This document shows positions 38,551-50,942 of a DNA stretch of 64,000 bases, piece by piece (positions within the stretch are counted from its first letter, which is position 1; each line of letters begins with the position of its first letter). The stretch is from Megalopta genalis (Eukaryota > Arthropoda > Insecta > Hymenoptera > Halictidae). The DNA is taken from positions 234,689 to 298,688 of the forward strand of contig NW_027476337.1 in NCBI RefSeq assembly GCF_051020955.1. Direction: 5' to 3'. The notes beneath the pieces were generated by a model, which ran no database searches, was not told where the DNA came from, and saw nothing but the letters and a program-made list of their open reading frames with translations. A program made the position numbers and the translations under genes.

Positions 38551-39954
38551 AAATGCTTGGGAAACAAACGTGTTAGCTTCACATTCAAGCGAAAGAAATG
38601 ATTCAGCTTCAAATCAGTGCGAAGTGGAAGGCAGATCTTCGAATCCATGCGAAACAAGTGGTTTAGATTGAAATACTTGTGATATACATGATTTAGCTTC
38701 AACAGCATGTGAAGCAAACGAATTAGCTTCAAATCCAAGCGAAACACATGATTTAGCTTCAAATCAATGCGAAGTAGAAGGCTTAGCTTCAAATCTATTC
38801 GAAACAAATGGTTCAGCTTCAAATACTTGTGATATACATGATTTACCTTCAACTGCGAAACAAACGATTTAGTTTCAAATCGATGCGAAACAAATGGTTT
38901 AGCTTCAAATATTTCTGATATACATGATTTAGCTTAAAATGCAGTCGAGACAAACGAGTTGGGCTTCATAGCCAAGCGAAACACATTATTTAGCGTCAAA
39001 GTCATGCGAAACACATGGTTTAACTTAATATTCATGCGAAACAAATGCTTCAGCTTCAAATACTTGTGATATACATGATTTAGATTCAACTGCATGCGAA
39101 ACAAACGAGTTAGCCTCAAATCCATGCGAAACACATGATTTAGCATCAAATCAATGCGAAGTAGAAGGCTTATCTTCAAATCCATGCGAAACGAATGATT
39201 TAAATTCAAATACTTGCGAATATCTCTGATATAGCTTCAAATGCAGGTGAAACAAACGAGTTAGCTTTAAATGCATGCAAAAGGCATGATTTACCTTCAA
39301 ATCAATGCAAATTAGGAGACTGATCTTCGAATCCATGCGAAACAAATGGATCAGGCTCAAATACTTGTGTTATACATGGTTTAGCTTCAACAGTATGCGA
39401 AACAAACGAGTTAGCTTCAAATCCTAGCGATAGACATGATTTAGCTTCAAATCAATGCGAAGTAGAAGGCTTACCTTCGAATCCATGCGAAACAAATGGT
39501 TTAGCTTCAAACACTTGTGATATACATGATTTAGCTTCAACATCATGTGAAACAAACGAGTTAGCTTCAAATCCAAGCGAAACACATGATTTATCTTCAA
39601 ATCAATGCGAGGTAGAAGGCTTATTTTCAAATCCATGCGATTCAAACGGTTTAGCTTCAAATACTTCTGATATACATGATTTAGCTTCAACAGTATGCGA
39701 AACAAACGAGTTAGCTTTAAATCCATGCGAAACACATGATTTAACTTCACATCAATGCGAAGTAGAAGGGTTATCTTCGAATCCATGCGAAACAAATGGT
39801 TTAGCTTCAAATACTTGTGATATACATGATTTAGCTTCAACAGCATGCGAAACAAACGAGTTAGCTTCAAATCCATGCGAAACTCATGATTTAGCTTCAA
39901 ATCAATGCGAAGTAGAAGGCTGATCTTCGAATCCATGCGAAACAAATGGTTTAG
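38551..39954 (+). repeat. Alpha block, copy 4 (internally deleted)
   Basis: It begins at AAATGCTTGGGAAAC, equivalent to 8391 in copy 1 (offset 30,160), so the first 440 bp of alpha are absent. A further 150 bp are missing near 38720, where GCATGTGAAGC joins AACGAATTAGC, after which the offset is 30,010. The 31-bp monomer is at 39216. The block ends at the same CATCAAACAC junction (39955) as copies 2 and 3. Confidence 0.88.
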
Positions 39955-42156
39955 CATCAAACACTTGTGTTATACATGATTTAGCTTCAACTGCATGCGA
40001 AACAACGAGTTAGCTTTAAATCCATGCGAAACACATGATTTAGCTCCAAATCAATGCGAAGTAGAAGGCATAGCTTCAAATCCATGGGAATAAAATGGTT
40101 TATCTTCAAATACTTGTGGTATGCATGACTTATCTTCAACTGCATGCGAAACAAACGAGTTAGCTTCAAATCCATGCGAAACACATGATTTAGCTCCAAA
40201 TCAATGCGAAGTAGAAGGCATAGCTTCAAATCCATGGGAAACAAATGGTTTAGATTCACATACTTGTGATATACATGATTTAGCTTCAACAACATGCGAA
40301 ACAAACGAGTTAGCTTCAAATCCATGCGAAACAAATGATTTAGCTTCAAACCAATGCGAAGTAGGAGGGTTATCTTCGAATCCATGCGAAACAAATGGTT
40401 TAGCTTCAAACACTTGTGATATACATGATTTAGCTTCAACTGCATGCGAAACAACGATTTAGCTTTAAATCCATGCGAAACACATGATTTAACTCCAAAT
40501 CTATGCGAAGTAGAAGGCTTTGCTTCAAATTCATGCGAAAAACATGATTTAGCTTCAAATCAATGCAAGGTAGATGGGTTATCTTCGAATTCATGCGAAA
40601 CAAATGATTTAGCTTCAAACACTTGTGATATACATGATTTAGCTTCAACAGCATGCGAAACAAACGAGTTAGCTTCAAATCCATGCGAAATACATGATTT
40701 AGCTTCAAATCAATGCGAAGTAGAAGGGTTATCTTTGAATACATGCGAAACAAATGGTTTAGCTACAAACACTAGTGTTATACATGATTTAGCTTCAACT
40801 GCATGCGAAACAACGAGTTAGCTTTAAATCCATGCGAAACATATGATTTAACTCCAAATCAATGCGAAGTAGAAGGCATAGCTTCAAATCCATGGGCAAC
40901 AAATTGTTTAGATTCACATACTTGTGATATACATGATTTAGCTTCAACAGCATGCGAAACAAACGTGTTAGCTTCAAATCCATGCGAAACACATGATTTA
41001 GCTTCAATTTAAAGCGAAGTAGAAGGCTTAGCTTCAAATCCATGCCAATCAAACGGTTTAGCTTCAAATACTTGTGATATACATGGTTCAGCTTCAAGTG
41101 CATGCGAAATAAACGAGTTAGCTTCAAATCCATGCGAAAAACATGATTTAGGTCCAAATCAATGCGAAGCAGAAGGCTGATGTTCGAATCCATGCGAAAC
41201 AAAGGTTTAGCTTCAAATACTTGTGATATACATGATTTAGCTTCAACAGCATGCGAAACAAACGAGTTAGCTGTAAATCCATGCGAAACACATGATTTAG
41301 CACCAAATCAATGCGAAGTAGGAGGCATAGCTACAAATCCATGAGAATCAAATGGTTTAGCTTCAAATACTTGTGATATACATGATTTAGTTTCAACAGC
41401 ATGCGAAACAAACGAGTTAGCTTCAAATCCATGCGAAACAAATGATTTAGCTTCAAACCAATGCGAAGTAGAAGGGTTATCTTCGAATCCATAGGAAACA
41501 AATGGTTTAGCTTCAAACACTTGTGATATACATGATTTAGCTTCAACAGCATGCGAAACAAACGAGTTAGCTTCAAATCCATGCGAAACACATGATTTAG
41601 CTTCAAACCAATGCGAAAAAGAAGGATTATCTTCGAATCCATGCGAAACAAATGGTTTAGCTTCAAACACTTGTGATATACAAGATTTAGCTTCAACAGC
41701 ATGCGAAACAAACGAGATAGCTTCAAAAACCATGCAAAACACATGATTTAGCTTCAAATCAATGCGAAGTAGAAGGGTTATCTTTGAATCCATGCGAAAC
41801 AAATGGTTTAGCTTCAAACACTTGTGATATACATGATTTCGCTTCAACTGCACGCTGAACAAACGAGTTAGCTTCAAATCCATGCGAAACACATGATTTA
41901 GCTTCAAATCAATGCGAAGAAGAGGGGTGATCTTCGAATCCATGCTAATCAAATGGTTCATATTCAAATACTTGTGATATACATGATTTAGCTTCAACAG
42001 CATGCGAAACAAACGAGTTAGCTTCAAATCCAAGCGAAACACATGATTTAGCTTCAATTTAATGCGAAGTAGGAGGCTTAGCTTCAAATCCTTGCCAATC
42101 AAACGGTTTAGCTTCAAATACTTGTGATATACTTGATTTAGATTCAAGTGCATGCG
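39955..42156 (+). repeat. 29-mer family and delta-like repeats absent from copy 1
   Basis: About 2.2 kb that has no counterpart between alpha and the transition segment in the left copy. It holds the fourth CATCAAACAC junction, a Y block (40444), a Z block (40803) with ATGGGCAACAAATTG, and X-type sequence near 41320 with CCATGAGAATC and CCATAGGAAAC, both unique variants. From about 41700 the monomers resemble 30660-31600. Confidence 0.8.
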
Positions 42157-42766
42157 AAACAAACTAGTTAGCTTTAAACCCATGCGAAACACATGATTAA
42201 ACTCCAAATCAATTCGAAGTAGAAGGCTTTGCTTCAAATCCATGCGAAACACATGATTTAGCTTCAAATCAATGCGAAGAAGAGGGGTGATCTTCGAATC
42301 CATGCTAATCAAATGGTACATATTCAAATACTTGTGATATACATGATTTAGCTTCAACAGCATGCGAAACAAACTAGTTAGCTTTAAACCAATGCGAAAC
42401 ACATGATTAAACTCCAAATCAATTCGAAGTAGAAGGTTTTGCTTCAAATCCATGCGAAACACATGATTTAGCTTCAAATCAATGCGAAGAAGAGGGGTGA
42501 TCTTCGAATCCATGCTAATCAAATGGTACATATTCAAATACTTGTGATATACATGATTTAGCTTCAACTGCATGCGAAACAAACGAGTTAGCTTCAAATC
42601 CATGCGCAACACATGATTTAGCTTCAAATCAATGCGAAGTAGAAGGGTTATCTTCGAATCCATGCGAAACGAATGGTTTAGCTTCAAACACTTGTGATAT
42701 ACATGATTTAGCTTCAACTGCATGCGAAACAAACGAGTTAGCTTCAAAAACCATGCGAAACACATG
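42157..42766 (+). repeat. 210-bp tandem duplication, second locus
   Basis: AAACTAGTTAGC occurs at 42161 and 42371 (210 bp apart) as at 27084 and 27294. The right part then follows 10315-10538 at an offset of 32,227 bp, including the 31-bp monomer with CTTCAAAAACCATGCG near 42745. Confidence 0.82.
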
Positions 42767-45700
42767 ATATAGCTTCAAATCGATGCGAAGTAGAAGGCTT
42801 ATCTACGAATCCATGCGAAACAAATTGTTTAGCTGCAAATACTTGTGATATACATGATTCAGCATCAACTGCATGCGAAACAAACGAGTTAGCTTCTAAT
42901 CCATGCAAAATACATGATTTAGCTTCAAATCAATGCGAAGAAGAAGGATTATCTTCGAATCCATGCAAAACAAATGGTTTAGCTTCAAACAAATTGTAAT
43001 ATACATGATTTAGCTTCAAGTGCATGCGAAATAACCGAGTTAGCTTCAAATCCATGCGAAACACATGATTTAGGTCCAAATCAATGCGAAGCAGAAGGCT
43101 GATGTTCGAATACATGCGAAACAAAGGTTTAGCTTCAAATACTTGTGATATACTTGATTTATAGTCAAGTGCATGCGAAACAAACGAGATAGCTTCAAAT
43201 CCATGCGAGACATATGATTTAACATCAAATCAATGCGAAGTAGAAGGCATAGCTTCAAATCCATGTGAATAAAATGGTTTAGCTTCAAATACTTGTGATA
43301 TACATGATTTAGCTTCAACTGCATGCGAAACAAACGAGTTAGCTTCAAATCCATGCGAAACAAATGATTTAGCTTCAAATCAATGCGAAGTAGAAGGGTT
43401 ATCTTCGAATCCATGCGAAACAAATGGTTTAGCTTCAAACACTTGTGATATACATGATTTAGCTTCAACTGCATGCGAAACAACGAGTTAGCTTTAAATC
43501 CATGCGAAACACATGATTTAGCTCCAAATCAATGCGAAGTAGAAGGCATAGCTACAAATCCATGGGAATCAAATGGTTTATCTTCAAATACTTGTGATAT
43601 GCATTACTTTTCTTCAACTGCATGCGAAACAAACGAGTTAGCTTCAAATCCATGCGAAACACATGATTATCTTCAAATCAATGCGAAGAAGAGGGGTGAT
43701 CTTCGAATCCATGCTAATCAAATGGTTCAGCTTCAAACACTTGTGATATACATGATTTAGCTTCAACTGCTTGCGAAACAACGAGTTAGCTTTAAATCCA
43801 TGCGAAACACATGATTTAACTCCAAATCAATGCGAAGTAGAAGGCTTTGCTTCAAATCCATGCGAAACGCATGATTTAGCTTCAAATCAATGCGAAGTAG
43901 AAGGGTTATCTTCGAATCCATGCGAAACAAATGGTTTAGCTTCAAACACTTGTGATATACATGATTTAGCTTCAACTGCATGCGAAACAACGAGTTAGCT
44001 TTAAATCCATGCGAAACACATGATTTAGCTCCAAATCAATGCGAAGTAGAAGGCATAGCTACAAATCCATGGGAATCAAATGGTTTAGCTTCAAGTACTT
44101 GTGATATACATGATTTAGTTTCAACAGCATGCGAAACAAACGAGTTAGCTTCAAATCCATGCGAAACAAATGATTTAGCTTCAAACCAATGCGAAGTAGG
44201 AGGGTTATCTTCGAATCCATGCGAAACAAATGGTTTAGCTTCAAACACTTGTGATATACATGATTTAGCTTCAACTGCATGCGAAACAACGATTTAGCTT
44301 TAAATCCATGCGAAACACATGATTTAACTCCAAATCTATGCGAAGTAGAAGGCTTTGCTTCAAATCCATGCGAAAAACATGATTTAGCTTCAAATCAATG
44401 CAAGGTAGAAGGGTTATCTTCGAATTCATGCGAAACAAATGATTTAGCTTCAACAGCATGCGAAACAAACGAGTTAGCTTCAAATCCATGCGAAATACAT
44501 GATTTAGCTTCAAATCAATGCGAAGTAGAAGGGTTATCTTTGAATCCATGCGAAACAAATGGTTTAGCTTCAAACACTAGTGTTATACATGATTTAGCTT
44601 CAACTGCATGCGAAACAACGAGTTAGCTTTAAATCCATGCGAAACATATGATTTAACTCCAAATCAATGCGAAGTAGAAGGCATAGCTTCAAATCCATGG
44701 GCAACAAATGGTTTAGATTCACATACTTGTGATATACATGATTTAGTTTCAACAGCATGCGAAACAAACGTGTTAGCTTCAAATCCATGCGAAACACATG
44801 ATTTAGCTTCAATTTAATGCGAAGTAGAAGGCTTAGCTTCAAATCCATGCCAATCAAATGGTTTAGCTTCAAATACTTGTGATATACATGGTTCTGCTTC
44901 AAGTGCATGCGAAATAAACGAGTTAGCTTCAAATCCATGCGAAACACATGATTTAGGTCCAAATCAATGCGAAGCAGAAGGCTGTTGTTCGAATCCATGC
45001 GAAACAAAGGTTTAGCTTCAAATACTTGTGATATACTTGATTTATATTCTGTGCATGCGAAACAAACGAGATAGCTTCAAATCCATGCGAGACATATGAT
45101 TTAACATCAAATCAATGCGAAGTAGAAGGCATAGCTTCAAATGCATGGGAATAAAATGGTTTAGCTTCAAATACTTGTGATATACATGATTTAGCTTCAA
45201 CTGCATGCGAAACAAACGAGTTAGCTTCTAATCCATGCGCAACACATGATTTAGCTTCAAATCAATGCGAAGTAGAAGGGTTATCTTCGAATCCATGCGA
45301 AACAAATGGTTTAGCTTCAAACACTTGTGATATACATGATTTAGCTTCAACGGCATGCGAAACAACGAGTTAGCTTTAAATCCATGCGAAACACATGATT
45401 TAGCTCCAAATCAATGCGAAGTAGAAGGCATAGCTACAAATCCATGGGAATCAAATGGTTTAGCTTCAAATACTTGTGATATACATGATTTAGTTTCAAC
45501 AGCATGCGAAACAAACGAGTTAGCTTCAAATCCATGCGAAACAAATGATTTAGCTTCAAACCAATGCGAAGTAGAAGGGTTATCTTCGAATCCATGCGAA
45601 ACAAATGGTTTAGCTTCAAACACTTGTGATATACATGATTTAGCTTCAACTGCATGCGAAACAACGATTTAGCTTTAAATCCATGCGAAACACATGATTT

Positions 45701-45862
45701 AACTCCAAATCTATGCGAAGTAGAAGGCTTTGCTTCAAATCCATGCGAAAAACATGATTTAGCTTCAAATCAATGCGAAGTAGAAGGGTTATCTTCGAAT
45801 TCATGCGAAACAAATGATTTAGCTTCAAACACTTGTGATATACATGATTTAGCTTCAACTGC
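42767..45862 (+). repeat. 29-mer family, copy 2 of 10.54-13.5 kb
   Basis: Paralogous to 10540-13515. Offsets are 32,227 up to about 43200, 32,376 at 43763-44430, 32,346 after a clean 30-bp loss at 44430-44459, and 32,347 after the single base lost at 12663 in the left copy. Sub-blocks are a 209-bp block (43771), X (43980), Y shortened to 329 bp (44279), Z (44608), X (45355) and a 209-bp block (45654). Confidence 0.88.
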
Positions 45863-46789
45863 TTGCGAAACAACGAGTTAGCTTTAAATCCATGCGAAAC
45901 ACATGATTTAACTCCAAATCAATGCGAAGTAGAAGGCTTTGCTTCAAATCCATGCGAAACACATGATTTAGCTTCAAATCAATGCGAAGTAGAAGGGTTA
46001 TCTTCGAATCCATGCGAAACAAATGATTTAGCTTCAAACACTTGTGATATACATGATTTAGCTTCAACTGCATGCGAAAAAAACGAGTTAGCTTCAAATC
46101 CATGCGAAACACATGATTTAAATTCAAATCAATGCGAAGTAGAAGGGTTATCTTCGAATCCATGCGAAACAAATGGTTTAGCTTCAAACACTTGTGATAT
46201 ACATGATTTAGCTTCAACTGCATGCGAAACAACGATTTAGCTTTAAATCCATGCGAAACACATGATTTAACTCCAAATCTATGCGAAGTAGAAGGCTTTG
46301 CTTCAAATCCATGCGAAAAACATGATTTAGCTTCAAATCAATGCGAAGTAGAAGGGTTATCTTCGAATTCATGCGAGACAAATGATTTAGCTTCAAACAC
46401 TTGTGATATACATGATTTAGCTTCAACTGCTTGCGAAACAACGAGTTAGCTTTAAATCCATGCGAAACACATGATTTAACTCCAAATCAATGCGAAGTAG
46501 AAGGCTTTGCTTCAAATCCATGCGAAACACATGATTTAGCTTCAAATCAATGCGAAGTAGAAGGGTTATCTTCGAATCCATGCGAAACAAATGATTTAGC
46601 TTCAAACACTTGTGATATACATGATTTAGCTTCAACTGCATGCGAAAAAAACGAGTTAGCTTCAAATCCATGCGAAACACATGATTTAAATTCAAATCAA
46701 TGCGAAGTAGAAGGGTTATCTTTGAATCCATGCGAAACAAATGGTTTAGCTTCAAACACTTGTGTTATACATGATTTAGCTTCAACTGC
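45654..46789 (+). repeat. 568-bp tandem duplication
   Basis: Units 45654-46221 and 46222-46789 are 568 bp apart (19 x 30 minus 2). Each is a 209-bp sub-block with CCAAATCTATGCG followed by a 359-bp sub-block that includes GCGAAAAAAACGAG and GATTTAAATTC. The first unit ends with GGGTTATCTTCG and the second with GGGTTATCTTTG. The arrangement is repeated at 56971-57868 as part of the 11-kb copy. Confidence 0.87.
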
Positions 46790-49700
46790 ATGCGAAACAA
46801 CGAGTTAGCTTTAAATCCATGCGAAACACATGATTTAGCTCCAAATCAATGCGAAGTAGAAGGCATAGCTTCAAATCCATGGGAATCAAATGGTTTATCT
46901 TCAAATACTTGTGGTATGCATGACTTATCTTCAACTGCATGCGAAACAAACGAGTTAGCTTCAAATCCACGCGAAGCAAATGATTTAAATTCAAATCAAT
47001 GCGAAGAAGAGGGGTGATCTTCGAATCCATGCTAATCAAATGGTTCAGCTTCAAACACTTGTGATATACATGATTTAGCTTCAACTGCTTGCGAAACAAC
47101 GAGTTAGCTTTAAATCCATGCGAAACACATGATTTAACTCCAAATCAATGCGAAGTAGAAGGCTTTGCTTCAAATCCATGCGAAACACATGATTTAGCTT
47201 CAAATCAATGCGAAGTAGAAGGGTTATCTTCGAATCCATGCGAAACAAATGGTTTAGCTTCAAACACTTGTGATATACATGATTTAGCTTCAACTGCATG
47301 CGAAACAACGAGTTAGCTTTAAATCCATGCGAAACACATGATTTAGCTCCAAATCAATGCGAAGTAGAAGGCATAGCTACAAATCCATGGGAATCAAATG
47401 GTTTAGCTTCAAGTACTTGTGATATACATGATTTAGTTCCAACAGCATGCGAAACAAACGAGTTAGCTTCAAATCCATGCGAAACAAATGATTTAGCTTC
47501 AAACCAATGCGAAGTAGGAGGGTTATCTTCGAATCCATGCGAAACAAATGGTTTAGCTTCAAACACTTGTGATATACATGATTTAGCTTCAACTGCATGC
47601 GAAACAACGATTTAGCTTTAAATCCATGCGAAACACATGATTTAACTCCAAATCTATGCGAAGTAGAAGGCTTTGCTTCAAATCCATGCGAAAAACATGA
47701 TTTAGCTTCAAATCAATGCAAGGTAGAAGGGTTATCTTCGAATTCATGCGAAACAAATGATTTAGCTTCAAACACTTGTGATATACATGATTTAGCTTCA
47801 ACAGCATGCGAAACAAACGAGTTAGCTTCAAATCCATGCGAAATACATGATTTAGCTTCAAATCAATGCGAAGTAGAAGGGTTATCTTTGAATCCATGCG
47901 AAACAAATGGTTTAGCTTCAAACACTAGTGTTATACATGATTTAGCTTCAACTGCATGCGAAACAACGAGTTAGCTTTAAATCCATGCGAAACATATGAT
48001 TTAAATCCAAATCAATGCGAAGTAGAAGGCATAGCTTCAAATCCATGGGCAACAAATGGTTTAGATTCACATACTTGTGATATACATAATTTAGCTTCAA
48101 CAGCATGCGAAACAAACGTGTTAGCTTCAAATCCATGCGAAACACATGATTTAGCTTCAATTTAATGCGAAGTAGAAGGCTTAGCTTCAAATCCATGCCA
48201 ATCAAATGGTTTAGCTTCAAATACTTGTGATATACATGGTTCTGCTTCAAGTGCATGCGAAATAAACGAGTTAGCTTCAAATCCATGCGAAACACATGAT
48301 TTAGGTCCAAATCAATGCGAAGCAGAAGGCTGTTGTTCGAATCCATGCGAAACAAAGGTTTAGCTTCAAATACTTGTGATATACTTGATTTATATTCTGT
48401 GCATGCGAAACAAACGAGATAGCTTCAAATCCATGCGAGACATATGATTTAACATCAAATCAATGCGAAGTAGAAGGCATAGCTTCAAATGCATGGGAAT
48501 AAAATGGTTTAGCTTCAAATACTTGTGATATACATGATTTAGCTTCAACTGCATGCGAAACAAACGAGTTAGCTTCTAATCCATGCGCAACACATGATTT
48601 AGCTTCAAATCAATGCGAAGTAGAAGGGTTATCTTCGAATCCATGCGAAACAAATGGTTTAGCTTCAAACACTTGTGATATACATGATTTAGCTTCAACG
48701 GCATGCGAAACAACGAGTTAGCTTTAAATCCATGCGAAACACATGATTTAGCTCCAAATCAATGCGAAGTAGAAGGCATAGCTACAAATCCATGGGAATC
48801 AAATGGTTTAGCTTCAAATACTTGTGATATACATGATTTAGTTTCAACAGCATGCGAAACAAACGAGTTAGCTTCAAATCCATGCGAAACAAATGATTTA
48901 GCTTCAAACCAATGCGAAGTAGAAGGGTTATCTTCGAATCCATGCGAAACAAATGGTTTAGCTTCAAACACTTGTGATATACATGATTTAGCTTCAACTG
49001 CATGCGAAACAACGATTTAGCTTTAAATCCATGCGAAACACATGATTTAACTCCAAATCTATGCGAAGTAGAAGGCTTTGCTTCAAATCCATGCGAAAAA
49101 CATGATTTAGCTTCAAATCAATGCGAAGTAGAAGGGTTATCTTCGAATTCATGCGAAACAAATGATTTAGCTTCAAACACTTGTGATATACATGATTTAG
49201 CTTCAACTGCTTGCGAAACAACGAGTTAGCTTTAAATCCATGCGAAACACATGATTTAACTCCAAATCAATGCGAAGTAGAAGGCTTTGCTTCAAATCCA
49301 TGCGAAACACATGATTTAGCTTCAAATCAATGCGAAGTAGAAGGGTTATCTTCGAATCCATGCGAAACAAATGATTTAGCTTCAAACACTTGTGATATAC
49401 ATAATTTAGCTTCAACTGCATGCGAAAAAAACGAGTTAGCTTCAAATCCATGCGAAACACATGATTTAAATTCAAATCAATGCGAAGTAGAAGGGTTATC
49501 TTTGAATCCATGCGAAACAAATGGTTTAGCTTCAAACACTTGTGTTATACTTGATTTAGCTTCAACTGCATGCGAAACAACGAGTTAGCTTTAAATCCAT
49601 GCGAAACACATGATTTAGCTCCAAATCAATGCGAAGTAGAAGCCATACCTTCAGATCCATGGGAATCAAATGGTTCAGCTTCAAACACTTGTGATATACA

Positions 49701-50942
49701 TGATTTAGCTTCAACTGCTTGCGAAACAACGAGTTAGCTTTAAATCCATGCGAAACACATGATTTAACTCCAAATCAATGCGAAGTAGAAGGCTTTGCTT
49801 CAAATCCATGCGAAACACATGATTTAGCTTCAAATCAATGCGAAGTAGAAGGGTTATCTTCGAATCCATGCGAAACAAATGGTTTAGCTTCAAACACTTG
49901 TGATATACATGATTTAGCTTCAACTGCATGCGAAACAACGATTTAGCTTTAAATCCATGCGAAACACATGATTTAACTCCAAATCTATGCGAAGTAGAAG
50001 GCTTTGCTTCAAATCCATGCGAAAAACATGATTTAGCTTCAAATCAATGCAAGGTAGAAGGGTTATCTTCGAATTCATGCGAAACAAATGATTTAGCTTC
50101 AAACACTTGTGATATACATGATTTAGCTTCAACAGCATGCGAAACAAACGAGTTAGCTTCAAATCCATGCGAAATACATGATTTAGCTTCAAATCAATGC
50201 GAAGTAGAAGGGTTATCTTTGAATCCATGCGAAACAAATGGTTTAGCTTCAAACACTAGTGTTATACATAATTTAGCTTCAACTGCATGCGAAACAACGA
50301 GTTAGCTTTAAATCCATGCGAAACATATGATTTAAATCCAAATCAATGCGAAGTAGAAGGCATAGCTTCAAATCCATGGGCAACAAATGGTTTAGATTCA
50401 CATACTTGTGATATACATGATTTAGCTTCAACAGCATGCGAAACAAACGTGTTAGCTTCAAATCCATGCGAAACACATGATTTAGCTTCAATTTAATGCG
50501 AAGTAGAAGGCTTAGCTTCAAATCCATGCCAATCAAATGGTTTAGCTTCAAATACTTGTGATATACATGGTTCTGCTTCAAGTGCATGCGAAATAAACGA
50601 GTTAGCTTCAAATCCATGCGAAACACATGATTTAGGTCCAAATCAATGCGAAGCAGAAGGCTGTTGTTCGAATCCATGCGAAACAAAGGTTTAGCTTCAA
50701 ATACTTGTGATATACTTGATTTATATTCTGTGCATGCGAAACAAACGAGATAGCTTCAAATCCATGCGAGACATATGATTTAACATCAAAAAATGCGAAG
50801 TAGAAGGCATAGCTTCAAATGCATGGGAATAAAATGGTTTAGCTTCAAATACTTGTGATATACATGATTTAGCTTCAACTGCATGCGAAACAAACGAGTT
50901 AGCTTCTAATCCATGCGCAACACATGATTTAGCTTCAAATCA
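46790..50942 (+). repeat. 29-mer family super-units, 46.8-50.9 kb
   Basis: Sub-blocks start at 46790, 47089, 47298 (X), 47597 (Y), 47956 (Z), 48703 (X), 49002, 49211, 49719, 49928 (Y) and 50287 (Z). Y to Y spacing is 2,331 bp, one more size variant of the super-unit. Near 50788 a monomer has ACATCAAAAAATGCG, one base short with a substitution; its reappearance near 61868 identifies that region as a copy. Three private G to A changes (TACATGATTT to TACATAATTT) lie at 48088, 49403 and 50270. Confidence 0.87.
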
